Shown here: positions 7,841 to 16,783 of the stretch, one piece after another
Layout of the letters: every line of letters begins with the position of its first letter
Numbering within the stretch: position 1 is the first letter of the stretch
The notes under the pieces: model-generated
Told to the model about the DNA's origin: nothing
Database searches by the model: none
What the model saw: only the letters and a program-made list of their open reading frames with translations
Translations under genes and position numbers: made by a program
NCBI RefSeq assembly: GCF_003628505.1
Contig: NZ_RBZP01000026.1
Location: 1 to 46,250, forward strand
Length of the DNA stretch: 46,250 bases
From: Oceanobacillus halophilus
Lineage (GTDB): Bacteria > Bacillota > Bacilli > Bacillales > Amphibacillaceae
Reading direction: 5' to 3'

Positions 7841-8941
7841 GTGTTGGAAAAACAATCTATGACGATCAAAACTCCCGGGAAACTAATGATTGCCGGGGAA
7901 TTCGCGGTATTACAACCATATCATCATTTGGCAGTAATGGCAGTAGACAGGTTCGTATATGCCACTATTAAGAAATCGGAAGTAAATCGATTGTCCTTAA
8001 CTGATTTTCAATTAGAAAATCTAGAGTTTGCGATAGAAAATAAACGGGTAAAAGTAGCAACGAATGATTCGAGAGTTCAATTTGTTAATGATGCAATGAC
8101 AATTGTAAGTACCTATTTGCAGGAGCAAGAAGTTACGCTAACTCCCTTTATGTTATCTATCAAAAGTGAGTTAGATGATGAATCTGGCATTAAATATGGT
8201 TTAGGATCTAGTGCGGCCGTTGTTACTTCTGTCGTAAATGCCATGCTTAAGATATTTCTTCCAGAAGAACCGTCTAAGGAATTAATCTTTAAATTAGCAT
8301 CTATATCTCATGTTATAACACAGGGGAATGGGTCTGGTGCTGATATTGCAGCATCTACGTATGGAGGAATACTTTACTATTCTTCATTCCAAGCAGACTG
8401 GTTAAGAACTGAGTATAAGAATGCTAAAACTGTAACAGAATTAGTAGAAAAAAATTGGACTTACTTTTCGGTGAAAACCATGGAGATGCCTAAGGATATC
8501 TATTTCTGCGTAGGTTGGACTGGGAATGCTGCATCGACTGCAAAACTAGTCGATAAAATATTGAGATTAGAAGAGAATAATCCCGAACAATTTTATCGTT
8601 TTCTCGAAGATAGTAAATTTGCTGTTAATAAATTTTATACTGGTATGAATGAATCTAATCTCTCCCTTGTACTTGAAGGTGTGAAAGAAAACAGAAGAGC
8701 CTTAGCGAAAGTGGGAGAACATGCAAATACTCCAATAGAAACGGTACAGCTTAGTAACTTGTGTAATTTAGCCGAACAGCACGGAGGAGCGGGTAAGCCA
8801 TCCGGTGCTGGTGGGGGCGATTGTGGAATTGCGTTTATGCCTTCAAAAGAAAAAGCAGAACATGTCATAAAGGCCTGGGAAAAGGAAGGCATAAAGCCAT
8901 TATTCATTCACCCATATCCACATGGATCCATTGATGTATAA
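7841..8941 (+). CDS. mvaK2: Phosphomevalonate kinase
   Basis: The enzyme phosphorylates 5-phosphomevalonate to the diphosphate, supplying the substrate of MvaD. The protein (366 aa) is a GHMP kinase with motif 1 TPGKLMIAGEFAVLQP, motif 2 KYGLGSSAAVVTSVV and motif 3 KPSGAGGGDCGIAF. The GEFAV form of motif 1 is typical of bacterial phosphomevalonate kinases. The start is GTG at 7841 (TTG at 7844 is also possible), about 10 nt after mvaD, with a modest AGGGG ribosome site. It is the last gene of the operon, closed by the terminator at 9004-9036. No fni/IPP isomerase or mvaS is attached. Confidence 0.94.
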   Translation: MLEKQSMTIKTPGKLMIAGEFAVLQPYHHLAVMAVDRFVYATIKKSEVNRLSLTDFQLENLEFAIENKRVKVATNDSRVQFVNDAMTIVSTYLQEQEVTLTPFMLSIKSELDDESGIKYGLGSSAAVVTSVVNAMLKIFLPEEPSKELIFKLASISHVITQGNGSGADIAASTYGGILYYSSFQADWLRTEYKNAKTVTELVEKNWTYFSVKTMEMPKDIYFCVGWTGNAASTAKLVDKILRLEENNPEQFYRFLEDSKFAVNKFYTGMNESNLSLVLEGVKENRRALAKVGEHANTPIETVQLSNLCNLAEQHGGAGKPSGAGGGDCGIAFMPSKEKAEHVIKAWEKEGIKPLFIHPYPHGSIDV

Positions 8942-9003
8942 TGCTAAATATTGGTTTCGAATGACTAAAGTGATAAGAAAGTGTAAAATTATCTTACGTA
9001 TGT

Positions 9004-9036
9004 AAAAAAGACATGGATTATCTCCATGTCTTTTAC
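9004..9036. terminator. Terminator of mevalonate operon (bidirectional)
   Basis: A perfect 12-bp stem AAAAGACATGGA/TCCATGTCTTTT with a 5-nt loop. A and T tracts at both sides let it also end the convergent Spo0E-like gene. Confidence 0.9.
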
Positions 9037-9087
9037 TATGCGTAGTAAGTTCTTGGTGTAGGTTATAGCTTATATTTAGAAAAACAC

Positions 9088-9237
9088 TTATATAAATTTT
9101 TGATATTCATTAATTAATTCGTCTAGTTTCATACTAGAAGAAATTACAACGTCAGAAGTTAAATCATGATCATCACTTAATAAAATCATTTCTTCACGAC
9201 ATTCTTCAATTTTTTCTAATAAAACAGATTTAGTCAC
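9088..9237 (-). CDS. Spo0E-like aspartyl-phosphate phosphatase (small protein)
   Basis: This 49-residue protein (GTG start) matches the Spo0E family. Those proteins remove phosphate from Spo0A~P and so hold back sporulation. The hallmark is the motif SxxLDxLIxxY, seen here as SMKLDELINEY near the C-terminus. The N-terminal half, ECREEMILLSDDHDL, would form the first helix of the two-helix hairpin. Length and acidity fit the family (about 45-85 aa). An AGGGGGT site lies 9-10 nt before the GTG, and a promoter with TTGCAA, a 17-nt spacer and TATTAT lies at 9265-9293. It is convergent with the mevalonate operon. Because it is short and starts with GTG it is easy to miss. Whether Spo0A is its true target is inference. 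Confidence 0.85.
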   Translation of the reverse strand: MTKSVLLEKIEECREEMILLSDDHDLTSDVVISSSMKLDELINEYQKFI

Positions 9238-9264
9238 CAAAACTTACCCCCTATCTAGTATACT

Positions 9265-9293
9265 ATAATAAGAAAATAAAGTATAAATTGCAA
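9265..9293 (-). promoter_or_regulatory. Promoter of Spo0E-like gene
   Basis: On the minus strand TTGCAA (9293-9288) is followed by 17 nt and TATTAT (9270-9265), about 28 nt before the GTG start. The hexamers are imperfect but well spaced. Confidence 0.5.
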
Positions 9294-9406
9294 TATAAAA
9301 TTGTGATATTTTTATGACTATTTTATAAAATGGTTTTAAAATTATTATCACAGGGTATATAGGATATCGCATTTATAAGAAGAGATTATTCTTTTTAATA
9401 AAAAAA

Positions 9407-9433
9407 TGAAACCTTTCTATGTACCTATTCGTA
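9407..9433 (+). promoter_or_regulatory. SigW-type autoregulatory promoter of sigW-rsiW
   Basis: TGAAAC (9407-9412) and CGTA (9430-9433), 17 nt apart, match the SigW promoter pattern (TGAAAC then CGTA). They lie 34 nt before sigW. In B. subtilis sigW transcribes itself from exactly this kind of promoter. Confidence 0.85.
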
Positions 9434-9466
9434 ATATAAATACCGCAAGTAAGCGGAGGTACGTAA

Positions 9467-10030
9467 ATGGAACAATTTATAAGAGAAAAAATTAAACAAG
9501 TAAAAAAAGGGGACCAAGCAGCATATAGCGAAGTTGTAAATGTTTATCAACATAAAATATATCAACATTGCTATAGAATGCTTGGGAATAAACACGAGGC
9601 GGAGGATATGGCGCAGGAGGCTTTTATTCGTGCTTATGTAAACATTGATTCCTTTGATGAGCGTAAAAAGTTCTCCACTTGGTTATACCGAATAGCAACG
9701 AATGTCACCATTGACCGAATTCGAAAACGTAAACCGGACTATTATCTTGATGCTGAAGTTAAGGGAACGGATGGACTCGACATGTATTCACAGCTTTCTA
9801 CAGATGACCCATTACCAAACGAGGAAGTAGAGAGTTTAGAATTACAGCGCTATATCCATAGTGAAATATCAAAACTTCCACCAAAGTATCGCAGTATTAT
9901 TATTTTGCGTTATTTAGAGGAATTTTCCCTTCAGGAAATAAGCAGCATCCTAGATATTCCTTTGGGAACAGTAAAAACAAGAATTCACCGAGGAAGGGAA
10001 GCTTTACGCAAAAGGCTTCGTCACGTGTAA
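9467..10030 (+). CDS. sigW: ECF RNA polymerase sigma factor SigW
   Basis: SigW directs RNA polymerase to genes for envelope stress and antimicrobial-peptide resistance. The protein (187 aa) is a typical ECF sigma factor. Region 2 is at about 22-92, with the core-binding stretch EAEDMAQEAFIRAY and the -10-recognition segment FSTWLYRIATNVTIDRIRK. Region 4 is at about 120-185 with the helix-turn-helix YLEEFSLQEISSILDIPLGT VKTRIHRGR. Its pairing with an rsiW homologue and its own SigW-type promoter identify it as SigW rather than another ECF factor. An AAGCGGAGG-type ribosome site precedes the ATG. rsiW follows closely. Confidence 0.95.
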   Translation: MEQFIREKIKQVKKGDQAAYSEVVNVYQHKIYQHCYRMLGNKHEAEDMAQEAFIRAYVNIDSFDERKKFSTWLYRIATNVTIDRIRKRKPDYYLDAEVKGTDGLDMYSQLSTDDPLPNEEVESLELQRYIHSEISKLPPKYRSIIILRYLEEFSLQEISSILDIPLGTVKTRIHRGREALRKRLRHV

Positions 10031-10045
10031 AGGAGTGTGACCCGC

Positions 10046-10681
10046 TTGAGAGCTCATAATGAAATAATTAAACTAATGCATAAATATTTAGATGGAGATT
10101 TATTGAAAGAAGAAGAAGTAACCTTACGTAATCACTTAGAGAACTGTGAGGAGTGTCAATCTCACTTTCATGAATTAAAACGGACTCTAACGCTAATACA
10201 AAGTGCTGAGAACATTAAAGCACCATCAAATTTCACCGAAAATGTCATGAAGAATCTTCCAAGTGAGAACAAGGGATTTAAATATAAACGTTGGTTTAAA
10301 GCACACCCAGTTTTAACAGCGGCGGCTATATTTTTTATTCTTATGTTTAGTGGTGTGTTTACACAGTGGAATCAGGACAGTGAGTTAGTTGTATCTAAAC
10401 AGGAAAATCTAATTATTCAAGGCGACACTGTTATAGTGCCTGAAGATGTAACTGTTGAAGGCGATCTACTTGTGAAAAACGGGAAACTAATTATAAAAGG
10501 AACCATTGATGGTGATGTCACGATTATTAATGGTGAACTCGTTGATGAAGAGCTTAATGGAGAAGGACTAATGGCATCAGTTGGAGAAGTAAATGGAGAA
10601 CTTCATACAGTTGACAAAATGTTTGAATGGCTCTGGTATCATACAAAGAATTTGTTTCAAAGCATCTTTTCATTAGAATAA
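10046..10681 (+). CDS. rsiW: Anti-sigma-W factor RsiW
   Basis: RsiW is a single-pass membrane protein that holds SigW inactive until regulated proteolysis destroys it. The N-terminal cytoplasmic zinc-binding anti-sigma (ZAS) motif HxxxCxxC is present as HLENCEEC (about residues 31-38). A transmembrane segment, [18 protein letters not shown], lies at about 89-107. The extracytoplasmic tail includes a short beta-repeat stretch with bactofilin-like spacing ([14 protein letters not shown]). Two starts are possible: GTG at 10037 lies only 1 nt after AAAGGAG, while TTG at 10046 is 10 nt after it and gives the family's usual N-terminus, so TTG is chosen (211 aa). It is translationally linked to sigW and followed by a terminator. 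Confidence 0.92.
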   Translation: MRAHNEIIKLMHKYLDGDLLKEEEVTLRNHLENCEECQSHFHELKRTLTLIQSAENIKAPSNFTENVMKNLPSENKGFKYKRWFKAHPVLTAAAIFFILMFSGVFTQWNQDSELVVSKQENLIIQGDTVIVPEDVTVEGDLLVKNGKLIIKGTIDGDVTIINGELVDEELNGEGLMASVGEVNGELHTVDKMFEWLWYHTKNLFQSIFSLE

Positions 10682-10689
10682 GGCAAAAT

Positions 10690-10725
10690 CTACCGGATAA
10701 GGCGTTTCACTTATCCGGTTTTTTC
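10690..10725 (+). terminator. Terminator of sigW-rsiW operon
   Basis: The stem ACCGGATAA/TTATCCGGT is followed by six T. Confidence 0.9.
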
Positions 10726-10810
10726 ATGCACTAATTCGGGTATAATTTAAAAGATGCTTTTTGGTTTATCTCCAGAATTGTATAGCTCTTGCTTGTACTA
10801 ATGAATGTTG

Positions 10811-10930
10811 TGTGCTGCTATCGCTCCGTTAGAATACTTCGCTTTCCACGGGCACGGCATTAGCCTCCTTGGTGCTAGGGCCAAAGATGATTATTCGAGT
10901 AGTACTCACGCTGCGGGGTATTAGAGAATG
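10811..10930. repeat. Diverged copy of GC-rich Bacillaceae intergenic repeat
   Basis: A GC-rich island in an otherwise AT-rich intergenic region (10726-11166). It contains TACTTCGCTTTCCACGGGCA, then AGCCTCCTTGGTGCT, then CTGCGGGGTATTAGAGAATG. This order resembles the dispersed palindromic repeat common between genes of many Bacillaceae (CTTCGCTTTCC.. AGCCTCCT.. TGCGGGGT). It is related in type to the elements at 26540-26877 and 45838-46250 but is shorter and decayed. No reading frame is convincing. Confidence 0.55.
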
Positions 10931-11093
10931 TCTTTATCTTACCCATTTGTTTGACATAATTTTATCTTCTAAATAGCAAATATAAACGCTAAAATATGTA
11001 AATGTATTTATAATCTTCAAGAATATAGCCTTAAAAAAGTGTGTCTGGAACCTAGTCAGTATAGAGTTCCGTTTAGTTCTATATAGGTATTTA

Positions 11094-11102
11094 TGGTATA
11101 AT
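11094..11102 (+). promoter_or_regulatory. Extended -10 promoter of cdaA operon
   Basis: TGGTATAAT is a perfect extended -10 about 65 nt before cdaA. The -35 region is weak, as expected for this class. Confidence 0.5.
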
Positions 11103-11166
11103 TAGTAACATACTATAAGAGTAAATGATATAATTAAATTCACTGTGTAAAGAAGGATGTGTGAAC

Positions 11167-11991
11167 ATGCTTGATGGGGGATTGGATCTTATTGATCTAC
11201 TAAGAATAGGCGTAGATATTGCTCTCGTCTGGTATGTATTTTATAAATTAATGATGTTGATTCGAGGAACAAAAGCAATCCAGCTATTAAAAGGGATTGC
11301 TGTAGTTTTGCTTGTGTGGGGACTTAGTATTGCATTTGATTTGCAGACCTTGCAATGGTTAACCAACCAAGCTATCATTTGGGGGTTCCTGGCAATTATT
11401 ATTCTCTTCCAGCCTGAACTTAGAAGAGCTCTGGAACAATTAGGGAGAGGTAACTTGTTTTCTAGAAGCTCTAAATCAGAAGAGGAGAAGATTGGAAACA
11501 ACATCGATGCAATTATTCAATCATGCAATTATATGGCGAAGAGGCGTATTGGAGCCTTAATTACAATTGAAGGTGAAACAGGAGTAGGCGAATATATGGA
11601 AACTGGTATTCCTATTGAAGGGAATTTAACCCATCAATTATTAACGAACATCTTTACTCCAAATACACCACTCCACGATGGAGCTGTTATCATTAAAGAC
11701 GGAATGATTATGTCCGCTGCTTGTTACCTTCCTTTATCAGAAAGTCCATTTATTTCAAAAGAACTTGGTACTAGGCATCGTGCGGCTATGGGTATAAGTG
11801 AAGTGACGGATGCATTAACAATTGTCGTATCTGAAGAAACTGGGTCAATTTCCTGTACGAAGAACGGGGAATTACACAGAGATATAAATGAAGAAACCCT
11901 TCGTCAAATGCTCAATACGCATTTATCATTAATAGAAGAAACCTCTGATGATAAGAAATCATGGAAACGGAGGGAAAATGATAATGGATAA
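11167..11991 (+). CDS. cdaA: Membrane diadenylate cyclase CdaA
   Basis: CdaA makes the second messenger c-di-AMP from two ATP; in Firmicutes this controls potassium and osmolyte balance and wall integrity. The protein (274 aa) has three transmembrane helices in its first ~95 residues, a coiled linker, then the DAC domain. The catalytic signatures are DGA at 171-173 and RHR at 203-205 (GTRHRAAMG). GTG at 11161 is also in frame but lies only 2 nt after the AAGGAT site, whereas ATG at 11167 is well spaced. Its end overlaps the start of cdaR. The cdaA-cdaR-glmM order is conserved across Firmicutes, and CdaR and GlmM are both known to bind and modulate CdaA. Confidence 0.95.
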   Translation: MLDGGLDLIDLLRIGVDIALVWYVFYKLMMLIRGTKAIQLLKGIAVVLLVWGLSIAFDLQTLQWLTNQAIIWGFLAIIILFQPELRRALEQLGRGNLFSRSSKSEEEKIGNNIDAIIQSCNYMAKRRIGALITIEGETGVGEYMETGIPIEGNLTHQLLTNIFTPNTPLHDGAVIIKDGMIMSAACYLPLSESPFISKELGTRHRAAMGISEVTDALTIVVSEETGSISCTKNGELHRDINEETLRQMLNTHLSLIEETSDDKKSWKRRENDNG

Positions 11992-13213
11992 TTGGTTTAA
12001 AAGCAAATGGTTTGTTCGTTTTGCAGCACTTGCTTTTGCTATCGTACTATATATATTTGTGGAAACTTCTGTGAGTACATCCCAAACAGAATCAACTTTT
12101 CCAGGAAATAATAGAGAAACGCAAACGTTAGATGATGTTCCCGTAGAAATACGAATCGATGATGAAAAATTTGTGGTTAGTGGCGTCCCGGAATTTATTA
12201 CAGTTTCTTTAGAAGGACCCCCTAACTATTTAAGACCAATTGTGTTGCAACGTAATTTTGATGTATATGTTGATTTGCAGGGATTGGAAGAAGGGGAACA
12301 TACGGTAGAAATCCAACATAATATCTCCAATCAATTAGAAGTCTTTATTGAACCCAAAACAATAGATATATATATTGAAGAACGGGCAAGTGAACAATTT
12401 CCAGTATCGGTAGATTTTATTAATCAAGATCAGATGCCAGATGGCTATGAATTAGGGAACTATGAGGTTAATCCGACGGAAATAGCAATAACTAGTTCAA
12501 GAAGCATTATAGAACGTATAGGAGTTGTTAAAGTATTTGTGGATGTTGCAGAGTTAGAAGAATCTATAAACAACCGTGAAGTACCTGTAAATGTTTATGA
12601 TAGTCAGGGGAATGAATTGGATGTAAATATAGTGCCGGAAAGGGTAGAAGTTTCAGCAGAAATAAATAATCCAAGCAAAACCGTTAGTGTCAATGTTCCG
12701 ACGACAGGTGAAGTCCCTGAGGGCTATTCATTATTATCAATTTCTGCTAATGTAGAAGAAGTGGAAGTTTTTGCAACAAGTGATATACTATCTACAATTA
12801 ACTCTGTATCTACAGAGGAGATTGACCTTTCAGAAGTTACTGAATCAGGGACCATGGAAGTACCCCTTTCCTTACCTGAAGGTGTAAATGTTCCAGAAGT
12901 GGAAACAATTGAAGTAGCGCTGGAAGTAGAAGAATCTATGACATTAGAAGAGATGGAGATAGAAGTAGAAGGAATAGAAGACGGACAAGCCCTTAGGTTT
13001 ATTCAACCAGAGGCTGAGACAATGAGTGTGACAGTTGTGGGGAACCAGTCTGAGGTAGATAATCTTACAACAGATGATATACGGGTTTTTATAAATGCGA
13101 TCGGTATTGAAACGGGCCAACATAACTTACCGGTAGAAGTGGAAATGGATAACGACTCAGAAGATATATCCATTTCCACTGAATATGATGAAGTAACAAT
13201 AGTAATTGAATAA
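11984..13213 (+). CDS. cdaR: CdaA regulatory protein CdaR (YbbR-domain)
   Basis: CdaR is a membrane-anchored extracytoplasmic protein that regulates the diadenylate cyclase CdaA. The product (409 aa) has one transmembrane helix (WFVRFAALAFAIVLYIFVET, about 9-28). Four YbbR-type beta domains follow, at about 40-125, 135-210, 215-300 and 305-405. The composition is very acidic (many Glu/Asp), as often seen in halotolerant Bacillaceae. ATG at 11984 is 9 nt after GGAGGG, better spaced than ATG at 11978 (3 nt), and the frame is open further upstream. It overlaps the cdaA end by 8 nt, so the two are translationally coupled. glmM follows after 66 nt. Confidence 0.9.
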   Translation: MDNWFKSKWFVRFAALAFAIVLYIFVETSVSTSQTESTFPGNNRETQTLDDVPVEIRIDDEKFVVSGVPEFITVSLEGPPNYLRPIVLQRNFDVYVDLQGLEEGEHTVEIQHNISNQLEVFIEPKTIDIYIEERASEQFPVSVDFINQDQMPDGYELGNYEVNPTEIAITSSRSIIERIGVVKVFVDVAELEESINNREVPVNVYDSQGNELDVNIVPERVEVSAEINNPSKTVSVNVPTTGEVPEGYSLLSISANVEEVEVFATSDILSTINSVSTEEIDLSEVTESGTMEVPLSLPEGVNVPEVETIEVALEVEESMTLEEMEIEVEGIEDGQALRFIQPEAETMSVTVVGNQSEVDNLTTDDIRVFINAIGIETGQHNLPVEVEMDNDSEDISISTEYDEVTIVIE

Positions 13214-13279
13214 CGTATATAGATTTACATAGGCTCTCACTTGTAAATACCTGAATTGGAAATAAAGGAGAGGTAAGAC

Positions 13280-14623
13280 ATGGGAAAATATTTTGGAACA
13301 GATGGAGTAAGAGGAGTTGCGAATAAGGAACTTACGCCAGAATTAGCATTTAAATTAGGTCGTGCTGGTGGTTACGTACTTACCCAGCAAACAGAAAAAC
13401 CAAAAGTAATTATTGGTCGCGACACACGAATTTCTGGATTAATGTTAGAAGGAGCTCTTTTATCAGGACTACTTTCTATTGGAGCAGAAGTTATGAGACT
13501 GGGCGTGATTTCTACACCAGGTGTTGCTTATTTAACAAAAGCATTGAGTGCACATGCTGGAGTAATGATTTCTGCTTCGCACAATCCAGTTGAAGATAAT
13601 GGGATTAAATTTTTCGGACCAGATGGATTTAAATTAAGCGATGAACAAGAGCTTGAAATCGAAAAAATTATAGACGGCGAAGACAGTTTACCGAGACCGA
13701 TTGGTGGAAATATAGGGGTAATTAATGACTATTTTGAGGGTGGACAGAAATATCTCTCCTTCTTAAAAGATACCATCGATAATGACTTTGATGGATTATC
13801 CATAGCACTTGACTGTGCGCATGGTGCAACGTCAAGTCTTGCTACACACTTATTTGCAGATTTGGAAGCAGATATATATTCCATTGGTTCTAAACCTAAT
13901 GGATTAAATATTAATGATGGAGTCGGTTCTACACATCCTGAGAAATTACAGGAATATGTTATAGAAAAGGGTGCTGATATTGGTCTCGCATTTGATGGGG
14001 ATGGAGATCGATTGATAGCAGTGGATGAAAAAGGAAACATCGTTGATGGAGATCAAATTATGTATATATGTGCAAAATATTTAAATGAACGTGGTCTTCT
14101 TCGTCAAAATACGGTTGTCTCTACTGTGATGAGTAATATCGGATTTTATAAAGCACTAGATAAAGTTGGAATCAAGAGCAGTAAGACCGCTGTTGGTGAC
14201 CGTTATGTAATGGAAGAAATGCGTAAGGGCGGTTATAATCTTGGAGGGGAACAATCAGGTCACATCATCTTTTTAAATTACATTACTACTGGTGACGGGA
14301 TGTTATCAGCATTGCAGTTGGTTAATGTGATGAAGGAAACAGGGAAACCTCTTTCAGAGTTAGCTGGAGAGATGAAGATATTCCCTCAGGTACTAAAAAA
14401 TGTAAAAGTAAATAATAAAAATGAAGCATTAAATAATCCAGAAATCTTAAGTGAGATTGAAAATGTGGAACGTGAACTAGGTGAGAATGGCCGTGTTCTA
14501 GTTCGTCCTTCCGGTACAGAGCCATTGATTCGGGTTATGGTTGAAGCTCCTACGAAAGAAGAGTGTGAAACCTATGTAAATCGTATCGTCAAGCTTGTTG
14601 AAGATTTAGTTGGAATGGAATAA
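13280..14623 (+). CDS. glmM: Phosphoglucosamine mutase
   Basis: GlmM interconverts glucosamine-6-phosphate and glucosamine-1-phosphate, the step after GlmS on the way to UDP-GlcNAc and peptidoglycan. The protein (447 aa, usual length) belongs to the alpha-D-phosphohexomutase family. The phosphoserine loop is [15 protein letters not shown] with Ser100. The metal-binding loop is AFDGDGDRL (about 235-243), the sugar-binding loop GGEQSGHI, and the phosphate-binding loop [11 protein letters not shown] is near the C-terminus. A strong AAAGGAGAGG site precedes the ATG. It is the third gene of the cdaA operon; GlmM is also known as an inhibitor of CdaA, so one transcript couples wall precursor supply with c-di-AMP signalling. 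Confidence 0.97.
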   Translation: MGKYFGTDGVRGVANKELTPELAFKLGRAGGYVLTQQTEKPKVIIGRDTRISGLMLEGALLSGLLSIGAEVMRLGVISTPGVAYLTKALSAHAGVMISASHNPVEDNGIKFFGPDGFKLSDEQELEIEKIIDGEDSLPRPIGGNIGVINDYFEGGQKYLSFLKDTIDNDFDGLSIALDCAHGATSSLATHLFADLEADIYSIGSKPNGLNINDGVGSTHPEKLQEYVIEKGADIGLAFDGDGDRLIAVDEKGNIVDGDQIMYICAKYLNERGLLRQNTVVSTVMSNIGFYKALDKVGIKSSKTAVGDRYVMEEMRKGGYNLGGEQSGHIIFLNYITTGDGMLSALQLVNVMKETGKPLSELAGEMKIFPQVLKNVKVNNKNEALNNPEILSEIENVERELGENGRVLVRPSGTEPLIRVMVEAPTKEECETYVNRIVKLVEDLVGME

Positions 14624-14629
14624 AAAAAT

Positions 14630-14664
14630 GGAAAACCACTCTAAAAATAGGAGTGGTTTTTTTC
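14630..14664 (+). terminator. Terminator of cdaA-cdaR-glmM operon
   Basis: The stem AAACCACTC/GAGTGGTTT with an 8-9 nt loop is followed by a T run. Confidence 0.88.
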
Positions 14665-14738
14665 TGTTATTATAGCATGATATGTTACAATAGGAATAGT
14701 TAGAAAATTTTTATTAGTCCGTAGAGGAGGAGTTATGT

Positions 14739-16532
14739 TTGATTGAATTTGCAAAACCTACAGTAGAACAATTTTTTCGTACATATGTTATTACTGATTT
14801 CACAGTAAGTAATGATGAAAAACGACTTGTTTTCAGTTCTAACCTGAATGGAAAAATGAACCTATGGGCAATGAATTTAGAAGGCACAAAGTTTCCGTAC
14901 TTATTTGCTCATCAAGAAGAATCTACAAGTTTTATAAAATTTGACCCTGAAAATAGATTTGTATTAGCAGGTTACGATAAAGATGGAGATGAAAATTATC
15001 ATATCTATGCTATTCCCTATGATGGTGGTATCCCCCAAGAGCTAGTTAATGGCCATTCGGATGAAAAATATTTCTTCAGTCATCTTAGCGAGGATGGAGA
15101 AAGAATATACTATATGACTTCAGATGATAATCCAAACTTTCTAAATGCACGAGTAAGAGATTTAAAAGATGGATTGGATACATTGTTAAACGAAGGTGAA
15201 ATTTCCCCAACAGTATTAGCTGCTGTATCAAAGGATGAAAAGGCTTTTGTTTATATTCGCTCATTTGCAAATACATATAACATTGGTTTTGTTAAAACTG
15301 CTGATGATGAAACGCAATACTTAACGCCAAACCCTGAAGAAGTTCATGATACGTTTGATCCGGTATTTACTGATGATAAAACAATCTATTTCTTAACAGA
15401 TTATAAGAGTGAATTCACATATCTAGCATGTTTTAACATGGAAACAAAGGAATTCAGTAAAACAGTAATGATTGAGAATGAAAGTATAAATGATTTAACC
15501 TGGGATAAAGAAAATAAAGTTTTTTATCTTGTAACAGAGAAAGGAGTTACAGATAAACTATATCGTTATCACCTCGAAAGTGAAGTGGTAGATGAAATTG
15601 ATTATCCCGTTGATATTATTGAAAAACTAACTGTGACAGAATCAGGAAATATTTATATCCTCGGTGAAAGTGCTACAGAGCCACTTAATATTTACATGTC
15701 AGAAGATGCAAGGGTTTGGATTCAGTTAACAGATAATCGGGTATTAGGGATAAACAAGGAAGGCATGGTGGATCCTGAAGTAGTATCCTATCCTTCATTT
15801 GATGGAATGGAAATAGAAGCATTGCTATTTAAAGCAAAACCAGAAAATGATAATGGATATACAATCTTTTGGCCACATGGTGGTCCACAAGCTGCTGAAA
15901 GAAAACAATTCCGTTCCATGTTTCAATGTTTTTTAAATCGTGGTTATACCATTTTTGCTCCTAATTTTCGTGGTAGTACCGGTTATGGTTCTTCTTTTGT
16001 AAAATTAGTGGAGCAGGATTGGGGAGAAGGTCCACGACTTGATAATGTAGCAGGAATTGAATGGTTATTTGATAATGGAATTACTGATCGAGAGAAGCTT
16101 TTTTTAGTTGGGGGAAGTTATGGCGGATATATGGCACTTCTATTACATGGAAGGCATCCGGAATACTTTAAGGCTGTTGTAGATATATTTGGACCATCGG
16201 ATTTATTTACTTTTGTAAATTCGGTACCACCACACTGGAAACCAATTATGGATAGATGGCTAGGTGACCCCGAACGTGATAAAGAGCGTTTTATAAAAGA
16301 TTCTCCTGTAACTTATTTAGATGGTATGACCAAACCAATGCTAGTTATACAAGGGGCAAAAGACCCGCGAGTCGTAAAAGCAGAATCAGATCAAATCGTT
16401 GCTAAATTACAAGAAAAAGATCGAGATGTAGAATATCTCGTATTGGAAGATGAAGGTCATGGTTTCTCTAAAAAAGAAAATGAAATAAAAGTATATAAAT
16501 TGATGCTCGACTTTATGGAGGAACATAAGTAA
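14739..16532 (+). CDS. S9 family serine peptidase (prolyl oligopeptidase / acylaminoacyl peptidase type)
   Basis: This is a predicted cytoplasmic serine peptidase acting on short peptides (597 aa, no signal peptide). Residues about 1-340 form a beta-propeller; residues about 350-597 form the alpha/beta-hydrolase domain. The catalytic triad is readable: Ser460 in GGSYGGY, Asp542 in GAKDPRV, and His574 in DEGHGF. The start is TTG at 14739, 8 nt after GAGGAGGA. A nearer ATG at 14735, in another frame, would read only three codons before a stop, and it overlaps the TTG start. The gene sits between glmM and glmS with its own terminator, so it is probably a separate unit. The exact substrate cannot be read from sequence. 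Confidence 0.9.
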   Translation: MIEFAKPTVEQFFRTYVITDFTVSNDEKRLVFSSNLNGKMNLWAMNLEGTKFPYLFAHQEESTSFIKFDPENRFVLAGYDKDGDENYHIYAIPYDGGIPQELVNGHSDEKYFFSHLSEDGERIYYMTSDDNPNFLNARVRDLKDGLDTLLNEGEISPTVLAAVSKDEKAFVYIRSFANTYNIGFVKTADDETQYLTPNPEEVHDTFDPVFTDDKTIYFLTDYKSEFTYLACFNMETKEFSKTVMIENESINDLTWDKENKVFYLVTEKGVTDKLYRYHLESEVVDEIDYPVDIIEKLTVTESGNIYILGESATEPLNIYMSEDARVWIQLTDNRVLGINKEGMVDPEVVSYPSFDGMEIEALLFKAKPENDNGYTIFWPHGGPQAAERKQFRSMFQCFLNRGYTIFAPNFRGSTGYGSSFVKLVEQDWGEGPRLDNVAGIEWLFDNGITDREKLFLVGGSYGGYMALLLHGRHPEYFKAVVDIFGPSDLFTFVNSVPPHWKPIMDRWLGDPERDKERFIKDSPVTYLDGMTKPMLVIQGAKDPRVVKAESDQIVAKLQEKDRDVEYLVLEDEGHGFSKKENEIKVYKLMLDFMEEHK

Positions 16533-16553
16533 ATAATTAATACGAATATTACT

Positions 16554-16593
16554 GAAAGGGAAATGTAGGATGTGAATTTTGCATTTCCTTTTT
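16554..16593 (+). terminator. Terminator after S9 peptidase gene
   Basis: GGAAATG pairs with CATTTCC, extended by A-T pairs with a bulged G, then a T-rich tail. Confidence 0.7.
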
Positions 16594-16679
16594 GATTCTA
16601 TTGAAAGGCAATTTAAAGTACTACTACGTAACAAAATAACATCCTATTTCATAAATTAAAATATCTACCTAAATTTTTA

Positions 16680-16709
16680 TTGACCATTTAAGTCTATATC
16701 GGGTAGAAT
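16680..16709 (+). promoter_or_regulatory. Promoter of glmS leader
   Basis: TTGACC (16680-16685), an 18-nt spacer and TAGAAT (16704-16709). A small hairpin (GCCCAT/ATGGGC, about 16717-16738) lies just after the expected start site and before the ribozyme. Confidence 0.7.
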
Positions 16710-16783
16710 ATAACATGCCCATTAAAAATGGATGGGCGTATTTTAGGATAGGAAGGAGCATTAAATATTACTATTTTATATTA

